Shown: positions 21,370 through 33,181 of the stretch, in pieces
Position numbering within the stretch: the stretch's first letter is position 1
Layout of the letters: the number at the start of each line of letters is the position of its first letter
NCBI GenBank assembly: GCA_019096155.1
Contig: JAHCVI010000006.1
Location: 1,116,001-1,180,000 of the forward strand
Source of the DNA: Staphylotrichum longicolle
Taxonomy: Eukaryota; Ascomycota; Sordariomycetes; Sordariales; Chaetomiaceae
DNA: 64,000 nt
Direction: 5' to 3'
Program-made: the position numbers and the translations under genes
The notes under the pieces: generated by a model
The model's input: only the letters and a program-made list of their open reading frames with translations
What the model was told of the DNA's origin: nothing
Database searches by the model: none

Positions 21370-24300
21370 TCCAACCACTTTACCAAGTACTATAGTTGCC
21401 CCTTTGTAATTCGTAAGTCCAAGATTTCTTCGACGTCCTATTCTTCTTCTTCGTCTTCGACCTCTACGTCTATAGCAAGTCGTACGTTTTTTAGCGCTAG
21501 TTCCAAAAGTGAAATATAAAAAATATACGTCCTAATACGTATTGTTGCTGGTAATGACAGTCGGTAGTTAGATGTCGAAATTTTCTCCTCGATCTTGAAT
21601 GGTCTAATCTTTTTAAAATCGAGTTTTCGACTTGGTCGCTTCGTACGAAGATTCTATAAGATAAGGTAAACTTTGTCTCCCCTCTCTAGGCAAGGACCCT
21701 CGAGCCTATATTTATCGTAGTAGTACTTTATCCTTTATCTAATAAACTCTAGTTCTTCCTTAAATATCGTATAGAGTATATATATCTAGTCCGCCTTAAT
21801 AGCTACCCTAGGGACTATAACCTCGGGCCTCTAGCGTAAATCTACTTTATACCCGAAGTTCGCGAAGAATAGTATGACTTTTATAGATTCAGTTAGTGCT
21901 ATATTGTATACCAATTGCGTAACTAGTAACAAAATAACCTAGTTATCCTACTAGAAACTAATAAACGACTAAAGGTACTATTCTACGATCTAATTAAATC
22001 GTTCCATCTGCCCGTCTGTCTGCGGATAGTAGGTCGTTGAGAGTTTACTCTTCGTACCTAGGCGCGTTATCAACGCTTGCCAAAACCTAGATACGAGCTT
22101 AGTATCTCTATCTATAATCCACTCCTCTAGCTATCTATAGACTAAGGCTATATACCTATAGATTATATCTATAAGTTGCTCTACTAACTATATCTCCTTA
22201 TATAGGATAAAGTAGCTCTACTTAGTAAGTCGATCTACTAAGATAAGGATACTATCGAACTCCGTTCCCATTGTTGTATCTTTAGAGAGTAGCAGCTTGG
22301 TAATAAAGTCTATTGTCATCGAACTCTATAGTCGATCCGCAACTGGCAATGGTTATAAGAGTCTATAAGGTTTGTATCGCGATAGCTTGCTTTAGTTGTA
22401 AAGGTTGCATCCCCTAAGTACTTCTTCAACCCTCCTTCTAATTCCTAGGAAGTCGTACCCTTACTATTTGATTTTAGCGATAGTCTTGGTAACTCCTATA
22501 TACCCTCTAAGCTTCGACTCGTAGACTTCCTTGACAAGCTCTATCTACTTGTCCTTGCCGATATAAGCTTTGCCGTTATACTAGAGCAAATGTCTATCTT
22601 ACTAGACTCCTTTACTTGGTCTATCGTAGGACTTGTCTTCTCCTAGCGACTAGTAGTGCTAGTATACTTGATCCTCTAATATTACTTGGTATTTATTAGT
22701 ATTAGGTCTCTATTCTTTAAAGACTACGCTATACTCCCGTCGGTAGTTCCTATACTATATACTGTCGTATATCTATATAGTTTACGACCTACTATAGTCT
22801 AGGTTAGTATAGGTATAATAGACTAGCTACTATAGTAGGTAATGTATCGTCCCGTCGGGTCGCCTTTAGAACAATGGTAGCGATGTTTTAGCTATGTTGC
22901 CGAAGTGATCTAGTCTCCTATTTAAAGCGTCTACTCTTATATTCTCGGACCTTTTCTTATAGATAACAACGAAGTTGAATTCTATAAGGAATTCTACCTA
23001 TCGTATCTAGCATTAGTTAAGTTCCTTAGTACTAGTAAAGTACTAGAGATTCTTATAATCCGTATATACCTATACTTCGTATATCGTACCGCTAAGGTAG
23101 GGTTTCTATTCTTTAAAGGCTTCGATGATCGCTAGTAGCTCTTTATCGTAGATTGGATAGTTGAGCTATAGTCCTACAAGCTTCTTCGAAAAGAATGCTA
23201 TAGGGTAGAGTTTCCCCTACTTGTCTCATTGGCTAAGTTACTCTCCGATTATATAGTCTAATGCATTAGTTTCTACCTCGAATAGTTTCCTAGGGTCTAG
23301 CAATAGGAGTATAGGGTCCGCGATAATAAGGTTACGAATCCTCTAGAATACTTACTCTTACTCCTCTCTCTATCGGAACTCGACATCCTTCTTCGTCAAA
23401 TAGTATAGAAGTCTCGCGATATCGCCAAAGTTCCTAATGAAATCCAATAGAAGTTGGCGAATCCGATAAACCCTCTCACTTCTATTGTATTCTTAGGTAT
23501 AGGCTATATCTTAATAGCCTTAACCTTGGTTGGTTCTATATATATCTATCCTAGCGAGATCTCAAAGCCTAGGAAGACTGTCTTTGTAATATAGAATTTA
23601 TTCTTGTCCTTATTGATAGAGAGTTTCTATATATAAAGTACATCTAGTACCTGCCTTATATACTTCTTATATTCTTCGAGTATCTTAGAGAAGATGAGAA
23701 TGTCGTCTAGGTAATAGACTATAAACTTATCGAGGAACGGTCGGATTGTATGATCAACGACCTTCTAGAATATCGCTAGTATATTCGTTAGCCCGAAGGG
23801 TATAATATAGTACTCGAAGTATCTATAACGAGTACGAAAGGCTATCTTCTATTTATCTCCTTCCTTAATGCAAATATAGGTGTATACTATTGGAAGGTCA
23901 AGTCGTGTAAAGTATCGTATACCCGCCAATTGATCTCGAAGCTACGAGATAAGTAGTAAGGGGTAGCAGTCCTTTACTATTTTACTATTTAGCTATTAGT
24001 AGTCTATATATATCCTAAGTTTTCTATCCTTCTTTAGTATAAAAAGGATCGAGTACCCTGCTAGAGATATCGATAGTCTAATATACCCTATTTTAAGGTT
24101 AGCCTTAAGATATCTCTTTAACTCGTTGTCCTAAAGTTCGTTTGTATAGTATACTTTGAAGAACTTTAACTAGGCGCCTTCTTTAAGTTTAATCTCGTAA
24201 TCCCAAGGTCTATATTCTAGCAACCCTTCTATATACTTTGCTATAAACGCTAGGTGTCCCTAGTATTCTGCTAGAATCTTCCCCGTCTCGTCGTTTACCT

Positions 24301-24623
24301 TTGTACCTTGGTAATACGCGAATTTACTACTAGCTATAACTTTGGCCGCTTCCGTCCAAACGACCTATTCTTAGAGCTAAAATCTATTATTGTCGACTAA
24401 GATGATAGTAACCTCTTGGTTAGCCTGCCTCTATATACGTCGTTTCTACTAGTAACTACCGCCTCTTCCTAAGTCTATAGTAGCCTATCTACCATTGCCT
24501 GTCTCTTATAGTAAGTCCTCAAAGTATATATACTTCTCTATACTACTTTTTCGTGATTTATCATCTATACTTCCTATTGTATTAGTCGGATATAAGCCCG
24601 TTATACTTTAGGGTTATAGGTAG
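21370..24623 (-). pseudogene. pol of A2-out (RT, RNase H, integrase, chromodomain)
   Basis: Minus-sense pol. From the 5' (right) side it runs from the PR-RT linker at 24623 to RT (YLDD kept, about 23705-23720), RNase H, the HHCC/DDE integrase (about 22600-21900), the GPY/F module and the chromodomain (about 21440-21370). Stops are frequent and fit CAG/TGG-to-TAG. The protease and gag parts continue beyond A2-in at 33182-36390. Confidence 0.85.
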
Positions 24624-25064
24624 TGTGACGAATCGTTCGCCCTGACCCAATTCTGAAAGGGTCCCGGAGGTATGTCTTGGTCAAGTACAGAGATTCGGTA
24701 GAGCCAAAAGGTCTACAACAAGATGCACTGATCTAGTCTCAATAAACTAGTAAAGTCCAAGTGTGAATTGCTTACTAAGGAAGCTCCAAGCTCCCTCAAC
24801 GAGTGACTAACTAGCTAGTTTATATACATAATGACTTCTTTATTCTAAGTCCCCTTTGTCCTAGCTCGCCCGTGCTCGCCAGCTATCCCGAGCTATCCTT
24901 TGATCGCCCCGGGTAGGCGGCTACCTTTATCTACCATGATCACCTAGGGTAGCTAGCTCCCCTAGGCTACTCGTTTCTTAGCGCTGTAGCCTCGTTGCTA
25001 CCTATTGGTTCCCACTACGCCTCGTATACCCTACTAGGCCGCCTTTTATAGTTGGTTCGTGATA
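24624..25064 (-). repeat. 3' LTR of A2-in (441 bp)
   Basis: It begins TGTGACGAATCG and ends TTCGTGATA. It is followed by the polypurine-tract complement CGATGCCCCTCCTC. Confidence 0.92.
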
Positions 25065-25191
25065 CGATGCCCCTCCTCGACGTCTTTCGTCCCGAAAGAC
25101 CAACTCATTGTTTCAAGTAGCGCTAATACCCGCCGGTATTCCTAGTGAGTCCTTCCTCCTTCCTTCCCTTTTTCCGCTATATCGTACCGCC

Positions 25192-25860
25192 ATGGCTAAC
25201 CGAGCGAGCAAGTCCCGCCTTGCCTGCGATCTCGCACGCGAACGTTCCGTCCTTGCCGCTAAGATCAAGCGTCACGGTAACGAGTCCTCTATACCTTGCG
25301 AACGTTGTTGGAACGCGAGGCCCCGAAGGCGTTGCGTGATGTTGGAGGGCAAGTGCCAATACTATACTCGCATAGGCAAGAAGTATAATGGCCCGAATGT
25401 GGCCGATACCCGTGAGTTCCTATAGTTCGTCCGCTATATCCTTGGTACTAACGTTATAGTGCTTGCGAATTTGTCTGCCTAGGAGAAGGTAATAGCCGAG
25501 ATCGCTAAAACTGAAGAGTTGTTGTCTGAAACGCTTAGTCGTTTATCCCATTTACGTAGTTAGTAGTAGAAGTTGCGTGACTATAGTACTAAGGTGTTTC
25601 GTCGTGGGATATAGGGTCTAGAGGAGTTGGAAGAGCCTGACTCTCCCCCGTTGGAGGGCCCTATACCCGTCGAGCAGGGATTGGTTAGGTAGGCGCAAGC
25701 GTTGGGCGCCTTTAGAGTGATCGACTAGGAGTCCCTAAGTCTGCTAGACCCTTCCTAGCTTTCGGCGCCTAAGCCCTTGGCCGATCTGGGTTCTTCTAGT
25801 AGAACTCCTCTAGTTTCTCTAGGTAGTGGAGGTTCGTAGCTGGCTACTACGAGTTGTCCT
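25192..25860 (+). pseudogene. Antisense gene of A2-in: Zn2Cys6-like cysteines plus coiled coil
   Basis: Plus-strand frame opposite to pol, from ATG 25192. The N-terminus is basic (MANRASKSRLACDLARERS, LAAKIKRHG). A cysteine block follows, CERC..., C..., CQYY, KKY, with spacing C-x2-C-x8-C-x6-C-x2-Y-x6-Y; tyrosines stand where the last two cysteines are expected. After the first TAG (25423) the frame continues with a likely coiled coil (IAKTEELLSETLSRLSHLR), VFRRGI, GLEELEEPD and a Gly/Ser-rich tail overlapping the complement of the chromodomain. It begins about 130 bp inside the LTR edge, so the LTR's U3 could drive it. Function unknown; a DNA-binding role is inferred only from cysteine spacing. 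Confidence 0.6.
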
Positions 25861-25869
25861 CCGGCCTAA

Positions 25870-28800
25870 AATCTAGCCATTTTACCAAGTACTATAGTTA
25901 CCCTTTTATAATTTGTGAATCTAGGATTTCTTCGACGTCCTATTCTTCTTCTTCGTCTTCAACTTCTACGTCTATAGCAAGTCGTATGTTCTTGGGCGCT
26001 AGTTCTAAAAGTGAAATGTGAAAAATATACGTCCTAATGCGCATTGTTGTTGGTAACGATAGTCGATAGTTAGATGTCGAAATTTTCTCCTCGATCTTAA
26101 ATGGTCTAATCTTTTTAAAATCGAGTTTCCGACTTGGTCGCTTCGTACGAAGATTGCGTAAAATGAGGTAGACTTTGTCTCCCCTCTCTAGGCGAGGACC
26201 TTCGAGCCTGTATTTGTCGTAGTAGTGCTTTATCCTTTGTCTGATAAACTCTAGTTCTTCCTTGAATATCGTATATCGCGCGTACATTTGGTCTACTTTG
26301 ACAGCTGCCCTAGGAACTATAACCTCGGGTCCCTAGCGTAGGTCTGCTTCGTATCCGAAGTTCGTGAAGAATGGTATAACTTTCGTGGATTCGGTTGGTG
26401 CCGTGTTGTATACTAATTGTGCAACTAGTAACAATATAACCTAGTTATCCTACTAGAAGTTGATGAATGACCGAAGGTATTGTTCTACGATCTGATTGAG
26501 TCGTTCCGTCTGCCTGTCCGTCTATAGGTAGTAAGCTGTTGAGAGTTTACTCTTTGTGCCTAGGTATGTTATTAACGTTTGCTAAAACCTAGATACGAAC
26601 TTGGTGTCTCTATCTATGATCTACTCCTCTAGCTACCTATAGACTGAGGCTACGTGCTAGTAGATCATGTCTACGAGTTGTTCTACCGACTATATCTCCT
26701 TGTATAGGATAAAGTAGCTCCACTTGGTAAGTCGGTCTACCAAGATAAGGATACTATCGAACTCCGTTCCTATCGTTGTATCTCTAGAGAGTGGTAGCTT
26801 GGTGATGAAGTCTATCGTTACCAAGCTCTATAGTCGTTCTATAACTAGCAATAGTTGCAAGAGCCTATAAGGCTTGTACCATGCTGTCTTGCTTCGGTTG
26901 CAAAGATCGTACTCTTTGAGGACCTCTTTAACCTTCTTCCTAAGTCCTGGGAAATCGTACCCTTGCTATTTGATTCTTGCAATGGTTTTGGTAATTCCTA
27001 TATATCCTCCGAGTCTTGACTCATGGACTTCCTTAATAAGCTCTACCTACTTGTCTTTACCGACGTAAGCCTTATCGTTATACCGAAGCAAGTGTCTATC
27101 CTACCGGACCCCTTTGCTCGGTCCGTTGTAGGATTTGTCCTCCCCTAATGACTAGTGGTACTAATGTATTTAATCCTCTAATATAGCTTGATATTTATTG
27201 GCATTAGGCCTTCGCTCCCTGAAGATCGCGTTGTATTCTTTCTAATAGTTCCTACATTATACGCTATCGTGTCTTCTTATAGTCTATGACCTACTACGGT
27301 CTAGGTCGGTGCAGGCGCAATAGACTAGCTGCTATAGGGGGTAATGCATCGTCCCGTTGGGTTGTTCTTGGAATAAGGGTGGCGATACTTCTATCGCGTT
27401 GCCGAAGTGATCTGGTCTCCTGTTCAAGGCATCCGCTCTTACATTCTCGGATCCTTTCTTGTAGATAATGACGAAGTTGAATTCTACAAGGAATTCCGCC
27501 TATCGTATCTGGCGTTAGTTGAGTTCTTTAGTACTAGTGAAGTACCGGAGGTTTTTGTAATCCGTATACACCTATACTTGGTATATTGTACCGCTAAGGT
27601 AGGGTTTCCACTCGCGAAAGGCCTTGATAATTGCCAATAGCTCTTTGTCGTATATTGGGTAGTTGAGCTATGGTCCTGCGAGCTTCTTCGAAAAGAATGC
27701 CATAGGGTAGAGCTTCCCTTGCTTGTCCTATTGACTAAGTTGTCCTCCGATCGTGTAGTCCGACGCGTCGGTCTCCACCTTAAATAGCTTCCTAGGATCT
27801 AGCAACAAGAGTATAGGGTCCGCGATGATAAGGTCACGAATCCGTTGAAACTGTAAGGTGCTGGCCTTATAGCAACTGCAGATAAGCGCACAATGTTCTA
27901 TTCAACTATCTTAAGGAGAGAAAAAGTACAATACAGGAGGGCGTAGAGGGTTCTTGCCTTATATCGTCCAGTCCCTTCAGCGCCCCTGTCAGGTCCGGCT
28001 TGTCCCTGAGTCAGACAGGGTCCAGGACCTGTCTAGATCCGGTTTAAGGTCTGACTCGGGCCCTGTTACGGCTCGAGTCGGATCCGGTTTGGGGTCTGAC
28101 TCGGGCCCAGCCCGGACTATCTCGCCGGGGCCTGGTCTCCGGTCGGGGTTCGTAGTAGGCCCGGTCTGCGGTCTGGGCAAAGCCTAGACCTTACTTGCTC
28201 GGGTGAAGCCCGAGCCCATCACAGAAACGCCTATTCTTGCTTCTTTCCCTATCGGAACTCGACGTCCTTCTTCGTCAAATGGTATAGAGGTCGCGCGATG
28301 TCGCCAAAGTTCCTAATGAATATCCGATAGAAATTGGCAAATCCAATAAATCCTTGGACCTTTATCGTCGTTTTTGGTATAGGCTATATCTTAATAGCCT
28401 CGACCTTAGTTAGTTCTATCCGTATCTATCCTGGCGAAATCTCAAAGCCTAGGAAGACTGTCTTTGTAATGTAGAACTCACTCTTGTCTATATTGACAGA
28501 GAGTTTCTATGTGTAGAGTACGTCTAGCACTTGCTTTACATGCTTCTTATATTCTTCAAGTGTTTTAGAGAAGATAAGAATGTCATCTAGGTAATAGACT
28601 GCGAACTTGTCGAGGAATAGTCGGATCGTATAATCAACGACCTTCTAGAATATTACTAGCGTATTCGTCAGCCCGAAGGGTATAATATAGTATTCGAAGT
28701 ATCCGTAACAAGTGCGAAAGGCTATCTTCTATTTATCCCCCTCTTTAATGCAAATGTAGGCGTATACTGTTAGAAGGTCAAGACGTGTAAAGTGTCGTAT

Positions 28801-29790
28801 ACCTGCCAACTGATCCTAAAGTTGCGAGATAAGTAGCAAGGGGTAACGGTCCTTTACCGTCTGCTCGTTCAGCTATTGGTAGTCTATATATATCTTGAGT
28901 TTTCTATCCTTCTTTAGTATAAAAAGGATCGGGTACCCTGCCGGAGATGTCGAGGGTCTGATATACCCTATCTTGAGGTTGGCCTTAAGATATCTCTTCA
29001 ACTTATTGTCCTGAAGCTCGTTTATATAGTATACCTTGAAGAACTTTAACTAGGTGCCTTCCTTGAGTTTAATCTCGTAATCCTAAAGTCTATATTCTAG
29101 CAACCCCTCTATATGCTTTGCTATAAACGCTAGGTATCCCTAGTATTCTACCGGAATTTTCCCCGTCTTGTCGTTTGCCTTCGCGCCTTGGTAGTACGCG
29201 AACTTGCTACCGGCCGTAACTTCGGCTACTTCTATCTAAACGACCTATTCTTAGAGCTAGAATCCGTTGTTGTCGACTAAGATGATAGTAACCTCCCGGT
29301 TGGCCTATCCCTATATACGTCGTCTCTACTAGTGACTGCCGCCTCTTCCTAAGTCCGTAGTAGTCTATCTACCACTTTCCGTCTCTTGCGGTAAGTCTAT
29401 AAAACGCACTTACTTTGGTATATCGTTTCGCCGCGACTCGTTGTCTGCGCTTCCTATTGTGTTTGTCGGATGCAAGCCCGTTGTACTTCGGGGTTGTAGG
29501 TGGCTACCTCCCTTCTAACTAATGTCGGGGTCGTAAGTCCTATGCTATAGGCAACCTAAGATTATGTCCTTCTTGGTCCCTATATCTACAATGTCGAAAA
29601 TGACCTTTGTAGTCTTCCCTTCGACTGTAATATCGAGTAGTTCCGTCTTTCGTTGTATAACCTATATCGGGAATGGTCCCTTGACTACGTATGGTTACTT
29701 CTTCATCCTCTATAGTATCCGGAGTTGGTTAACGAAACTAGGTGCGATAAGGTCGATCTGTAATCCTCTATCTACCAATACGAGTGCCTG
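25870..29790 (-). pseudogene. pol of A2-in (protease to chromodomain), interrupted by a solo LTR
   Basis: Minus-sense order: retropepsin (about 29790-29540), RT (about 29050-28400, YLDD intact near 28590), RNase H (split by the solo LTR 27852-28223), integrase with HHCC and DDE parts (about 27100-26450), GPY/F module (RLERGDKVYLILRNLRTKR, KIRPFKIEEK, 26287-25960), chromodomain (DVEEILDSQIIKG, YLVKWLDF, about 25935-25830). Stops remain but long open pieces survive, such as 25940-26287. Confidence 0.85.
27852..28223 (-). repeat. Solo LTR of family B (372 bp) inside A2-in
   Basis: It runs TGTAAGGTGCTGG...GAGCCCATCACA and is flanked by GAAAC at 27847-27851 and 28224-28228. It has the same length as both LTRs of the complete B element. 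The duplication shows insertion of a whole B element followed by LTR-LTR recombination. Confidence 0.95.
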
Positions 29791-31759
29791 GTGTTGTTTC
29801 TAGTACGTAGTAACCCAAATTCTATCGTCCAGCTGGTCGTTTTGCGTAGCGGCCACTTCCTAGTAGGCCGTCTATACCATCCGCCTTGCTACTACGCTTT
29901 TACACTCTTGGGTTTTTGCGTTCTTGGTGCACCTTATGCACTTTTTACGTCCGGCGCCTTCCGCGCCGCTAGTGCGTTTTTGCGCTTTTTATACCTTTTG
30001 TATACCTTGTACATTCTTGCACTTTCTAGTTGTACCTTTGCACTTTGTACATTTCCGCGCTACTATATTAGCCGGTTTAGTAACTGTTCGTAGGTCTACT
30101 AGGAGGTCGTTGTAGGCCTTCCGTTTTGTCTAGTTCTTCCTATACTAGCAGGCCTATCGTCGTTACGAGGGTATTAGTTTTGCTCGGGCCTGTCGTAGGC
30201 CCTAGAGTTGTTTCCCAACTCCTGTTGAATCCAAGAGGTATCCCCCTAGGACTCGGGTTAGTTATCGTCCTCTATTTGCTAAGCATCCCTCTTCCTATCT
30301 CGTACGGCCTTCTTGCCCTTTTTCGTCGGCAGATCTACCCCCGAGATAGGTTCGTCTTGGAACAGAACATTATATCCGCTTTTAAGCTTTTCAAGCCATT
30401 TGTTGATGCCGGGATCCTTCTTCAGCCTGACTCGTCCGTCCGTGATCTAGTGGAGGTCGAGTGCTCTAATGATCCTTCGAGGAATCTAGTAGTACTACTA
30501 GATCTTCTTCTTGAAGTAGTAGAGGTATATATAGTCGCTGCATCCCTCTACTCCTTTAGTGTCTTGGTAGTACTCGGGCTACGCCCTCTTGGGCACGATA
30601 CGGAGGTACCCTTTGTCTATCCTATCAAATGTCTATAAGAGGTCGGCGTGACTATATCTATAATCGAATGTCTAGGTAACGGGTTTCTACGATCTATCCT
30701 CCCCTACCTCTTTAATAGGCTAGTGATTATAGTCGAATTTCTCCTTATAGTGGAACTAGTAGGAGTATATAATATATTGAAACTATAGGATACGGACGTA
30801 GTCGCTTCTTCCTAGGTTAATACGCGTGGTTTCCCTCTCCGCGGTATACTAGAATCCGTACCTATGACCGTCGCGTCGTATGTCGTTAGTGGTCCTCCTA
30901 AAGCTATAGTATCCTCGTTGGTCCCAATAGTCCTCCTAGCTCTCGGGTGACTACCCCTAGGCCTCCTGCCGGGCCCGTTCCTAGTAGTATAAGAACTCGG
31001 GAATGTAGATCTCCCCCTCTAATGGGTCTTCGTGGTCTGCGTTGTCTAGTTCTATCTACTAGACCTAGTCGGCTTTTTATACCTCTCTTAGCTAGAAGAT
31101 TTCCTCTCTTAGCTTGTCGGCCTACTACTCGACTATACCGAGTTGTCGCGCGATAGCGCGGTAGGCCGCTACAATCTTCTCGGTTTCCTCCCTAATCCCC
31201 TTCCGCTCTTGCCCCTATTCTATTACTAGCTATTGGAGATACTATAGCTCGTCCCTAGCCTACCCTAGCAGGGCTACGAGCACTTCGGGGTTATAGGGAT
31301 TAGGCAAGCTATCGTTGTTTTTGCCAAGGTAAGCGATGACCTTCTCGATAGTTTCTTAGCTTAGCGTATCTTCTTCCTTAGTCGGAGGATCGCTCTAGTT
31401 GCTATGTTAATCCTCCGACGCTTCCTATATAAGGGTAGTGGTTATACGCCTCGAAATAGTAGTGGTGACTCTATCGATCTAGTCTTCTACCTACTATCGG
31501 TTTCCCTGAGACTAGTTAATGCCCTATATTAGGATACCCATTGCCAACGCGTGTTGAGCCCTGGGGTTGGTGTTGTTCCGAATGAATTGCTCGACAAACT
31601 ATACGCTGGGTATACCATCATCGCTAGTATACGGGTTGTCCCCGTCGTTGTAATCTTCATCTATAGTGTCACTTCCTTCCTCGTAATACTATATCGTATA
31701 GTCGATAGCGTCTTTAAGGTCATCCTAGTTGTACTAGTCAATGACCGCTACTTCCTTGA

Positions 31760-32720
31760 CTAGGAATTTTACATCGATGGTTGCTACCTTATGACCCGGG
31801 ACTGGCTTCTAGTCGTCCTTCTTCTTCGGGCTGCGATAGTCCTGTCTAAAGTATCCCTTCTTGCTATACCTATAGCAAGTGACGTCGGCCTTGTCTTTCG
31901 GCCTAGCGGGTCTAGTACGCTGGTTGGCGTCGATATCTATAGTACTAGAGTACGTGCTATACGCCGTACTATAGTATAGACGCTTCTTCTTATCGTTGGG
32001 TCGGTAGGTCTATAGGGTCCCGCTCCAACCTTTACGTTGCTGTTTGCGCACGTACTAACGATCGTCGATCCTAATAGCTATAGCGATATATTCGTCGAGT
32101 ATATCTGGCCGATCCTTATCGTATAATACGTCCTTGACCTCTTCCTTGAGGCCATTATAGAATAGCTATATAAGGCCTTCTTCGTTGAGGTCGGCCCTTA
32201 TGGAGTCTTGTCGAAATAGCGCGGTATACGCGGATGCCGACTTGGTCTAGCGGAGCTGTATCAGGCGGTCCTATATATGCCGCTTCTCGTCCAAGTCCCT
32301 AAATACCTTCTATAGCTCGGCCTCGAACTTAGCGTAGCTACCGAAGACTTCGTTCGTGAAGTCTTCTCTATCGTCCTCGTCGGCATTATTTAATACATCG
32401 TCTATAGTGGGCTGAAACCACCAGAGGGCCTATCCCTCTAGATACGAGGCGATAAATCCGACCTTATCTACTTCCGTAGGAAATAGCTCGGGATAATATC
32501 CTAAGTAGGCCTTGGAGAGAGTTAGGAATCCCGAAAGGGCGTCCTTCCCTCCTCTATACCGTAGTGGTAGGTCAAGCTTGACCCGGCTTCGGTTGGCTAC
32601 GGTATTGAGGCGAGTGTTCTCCGCCTCGAGTGCGGCGATGCGCTCGTTGAGCTAGGCGATAGTGGGTGCGGTAGTACCTATAGTGTTCGATACCTCCGTT
32701 CTAAACCGTGATAGAAACAA
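31760..32720 (-). pseudogene. gag of A2-in
   Basis: Minus-sense gag. It has an N-terminal coiled coil (AQLNERIAALEAENTRLN), the gag core with the matrix/capsid-like retrotransposon_gag domain (FRQDSIRADLNEEGLIQL, YNGLKEEVKDVLYD) and a zinc knuckle near 31850-31880 in which cysteines are replaced by tyrosine. A gag C-terminal linker of about 2 kb separates it from protease. Confidence 0.8.
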
Positions 32721-32735
32721 AGGGAGTAAGCAACG

Positions 32736-33176
32736 TGTGACGAATCGTTCGCCCTGACCCAATTCTAAAAGGGTCCTAGAGGTATGTCTTGGTCAAGTAT
32801 AGAGATTCGGTAGAGCCAAAAGGTCTACAATAAAATGTACTGATCTAGTGTCAATGAACTGGTAAAGTCCAAGTGTAAATTGCTTACTAAGGAAGCTCCA
32901 AGCTCCCTCAACGAGTGACTAACTAGCTAGTTTATATATATGATGACTTCTTTGTTCTGAGTCCCCTTTGTCCTGGCTCGCCCGTGCTCGCTAGCTATCC
33001 CGAGCTATCCTTTGATCGCCTTGGGTAGGCGGCTACCTTTGTCTACTATGATTACCTGGGGTAGCCAGCTCCCCTGGGCTACCCGTTTCTTGGCGCCGTA
33101 GCCTCGTTGCTACCTATTGGTTCCCGCTGCGCCTCGCATGCCCTACCAGGCCGCCTTTTATGGTTGGTTCGTGACA
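32736..33176 (-). repeat. 5' LTR of A2-in (441 bp)
   Basis: It begins TGTGACGAATCG and ends GGTTCGTGACA. The primer-binding site lies at its left edge (32724-32735, AGTAAGCAACG on this strand). Confidence 0.92.
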
Positions 33177-33181
33177 GGTAG

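Larger units (their letters stand above)
24624..33176 (-). mobile_element. Ty3/gypsy chromovirus A2-in, full length (8,553 bp)
   Basis: Inserted in the PR-RT linker of A2-out with GGTAG at 24619-24623 and 33177-33181. LTRs 24624-25064 and 32736-33176 are both 441 bp. It is intact in structure apart from a 372-bp solo LTR of family B (27852-28223). It is less RIP-mutated than its host element, but the two LTRs differ at a few tens of sites, nearly all transitions. Confidence 0.93.

Noticed and set aside
29791..30638. Plus-strand open frames of 100-170 codons within A2-in
   Set aside because: They lie opposite the gag-protease linker and are rich in Leu/Ser/Tyr from low-complexity sequence. 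Unlike the 3'-end antisense gene, they have no conserved motif or start in other copies.
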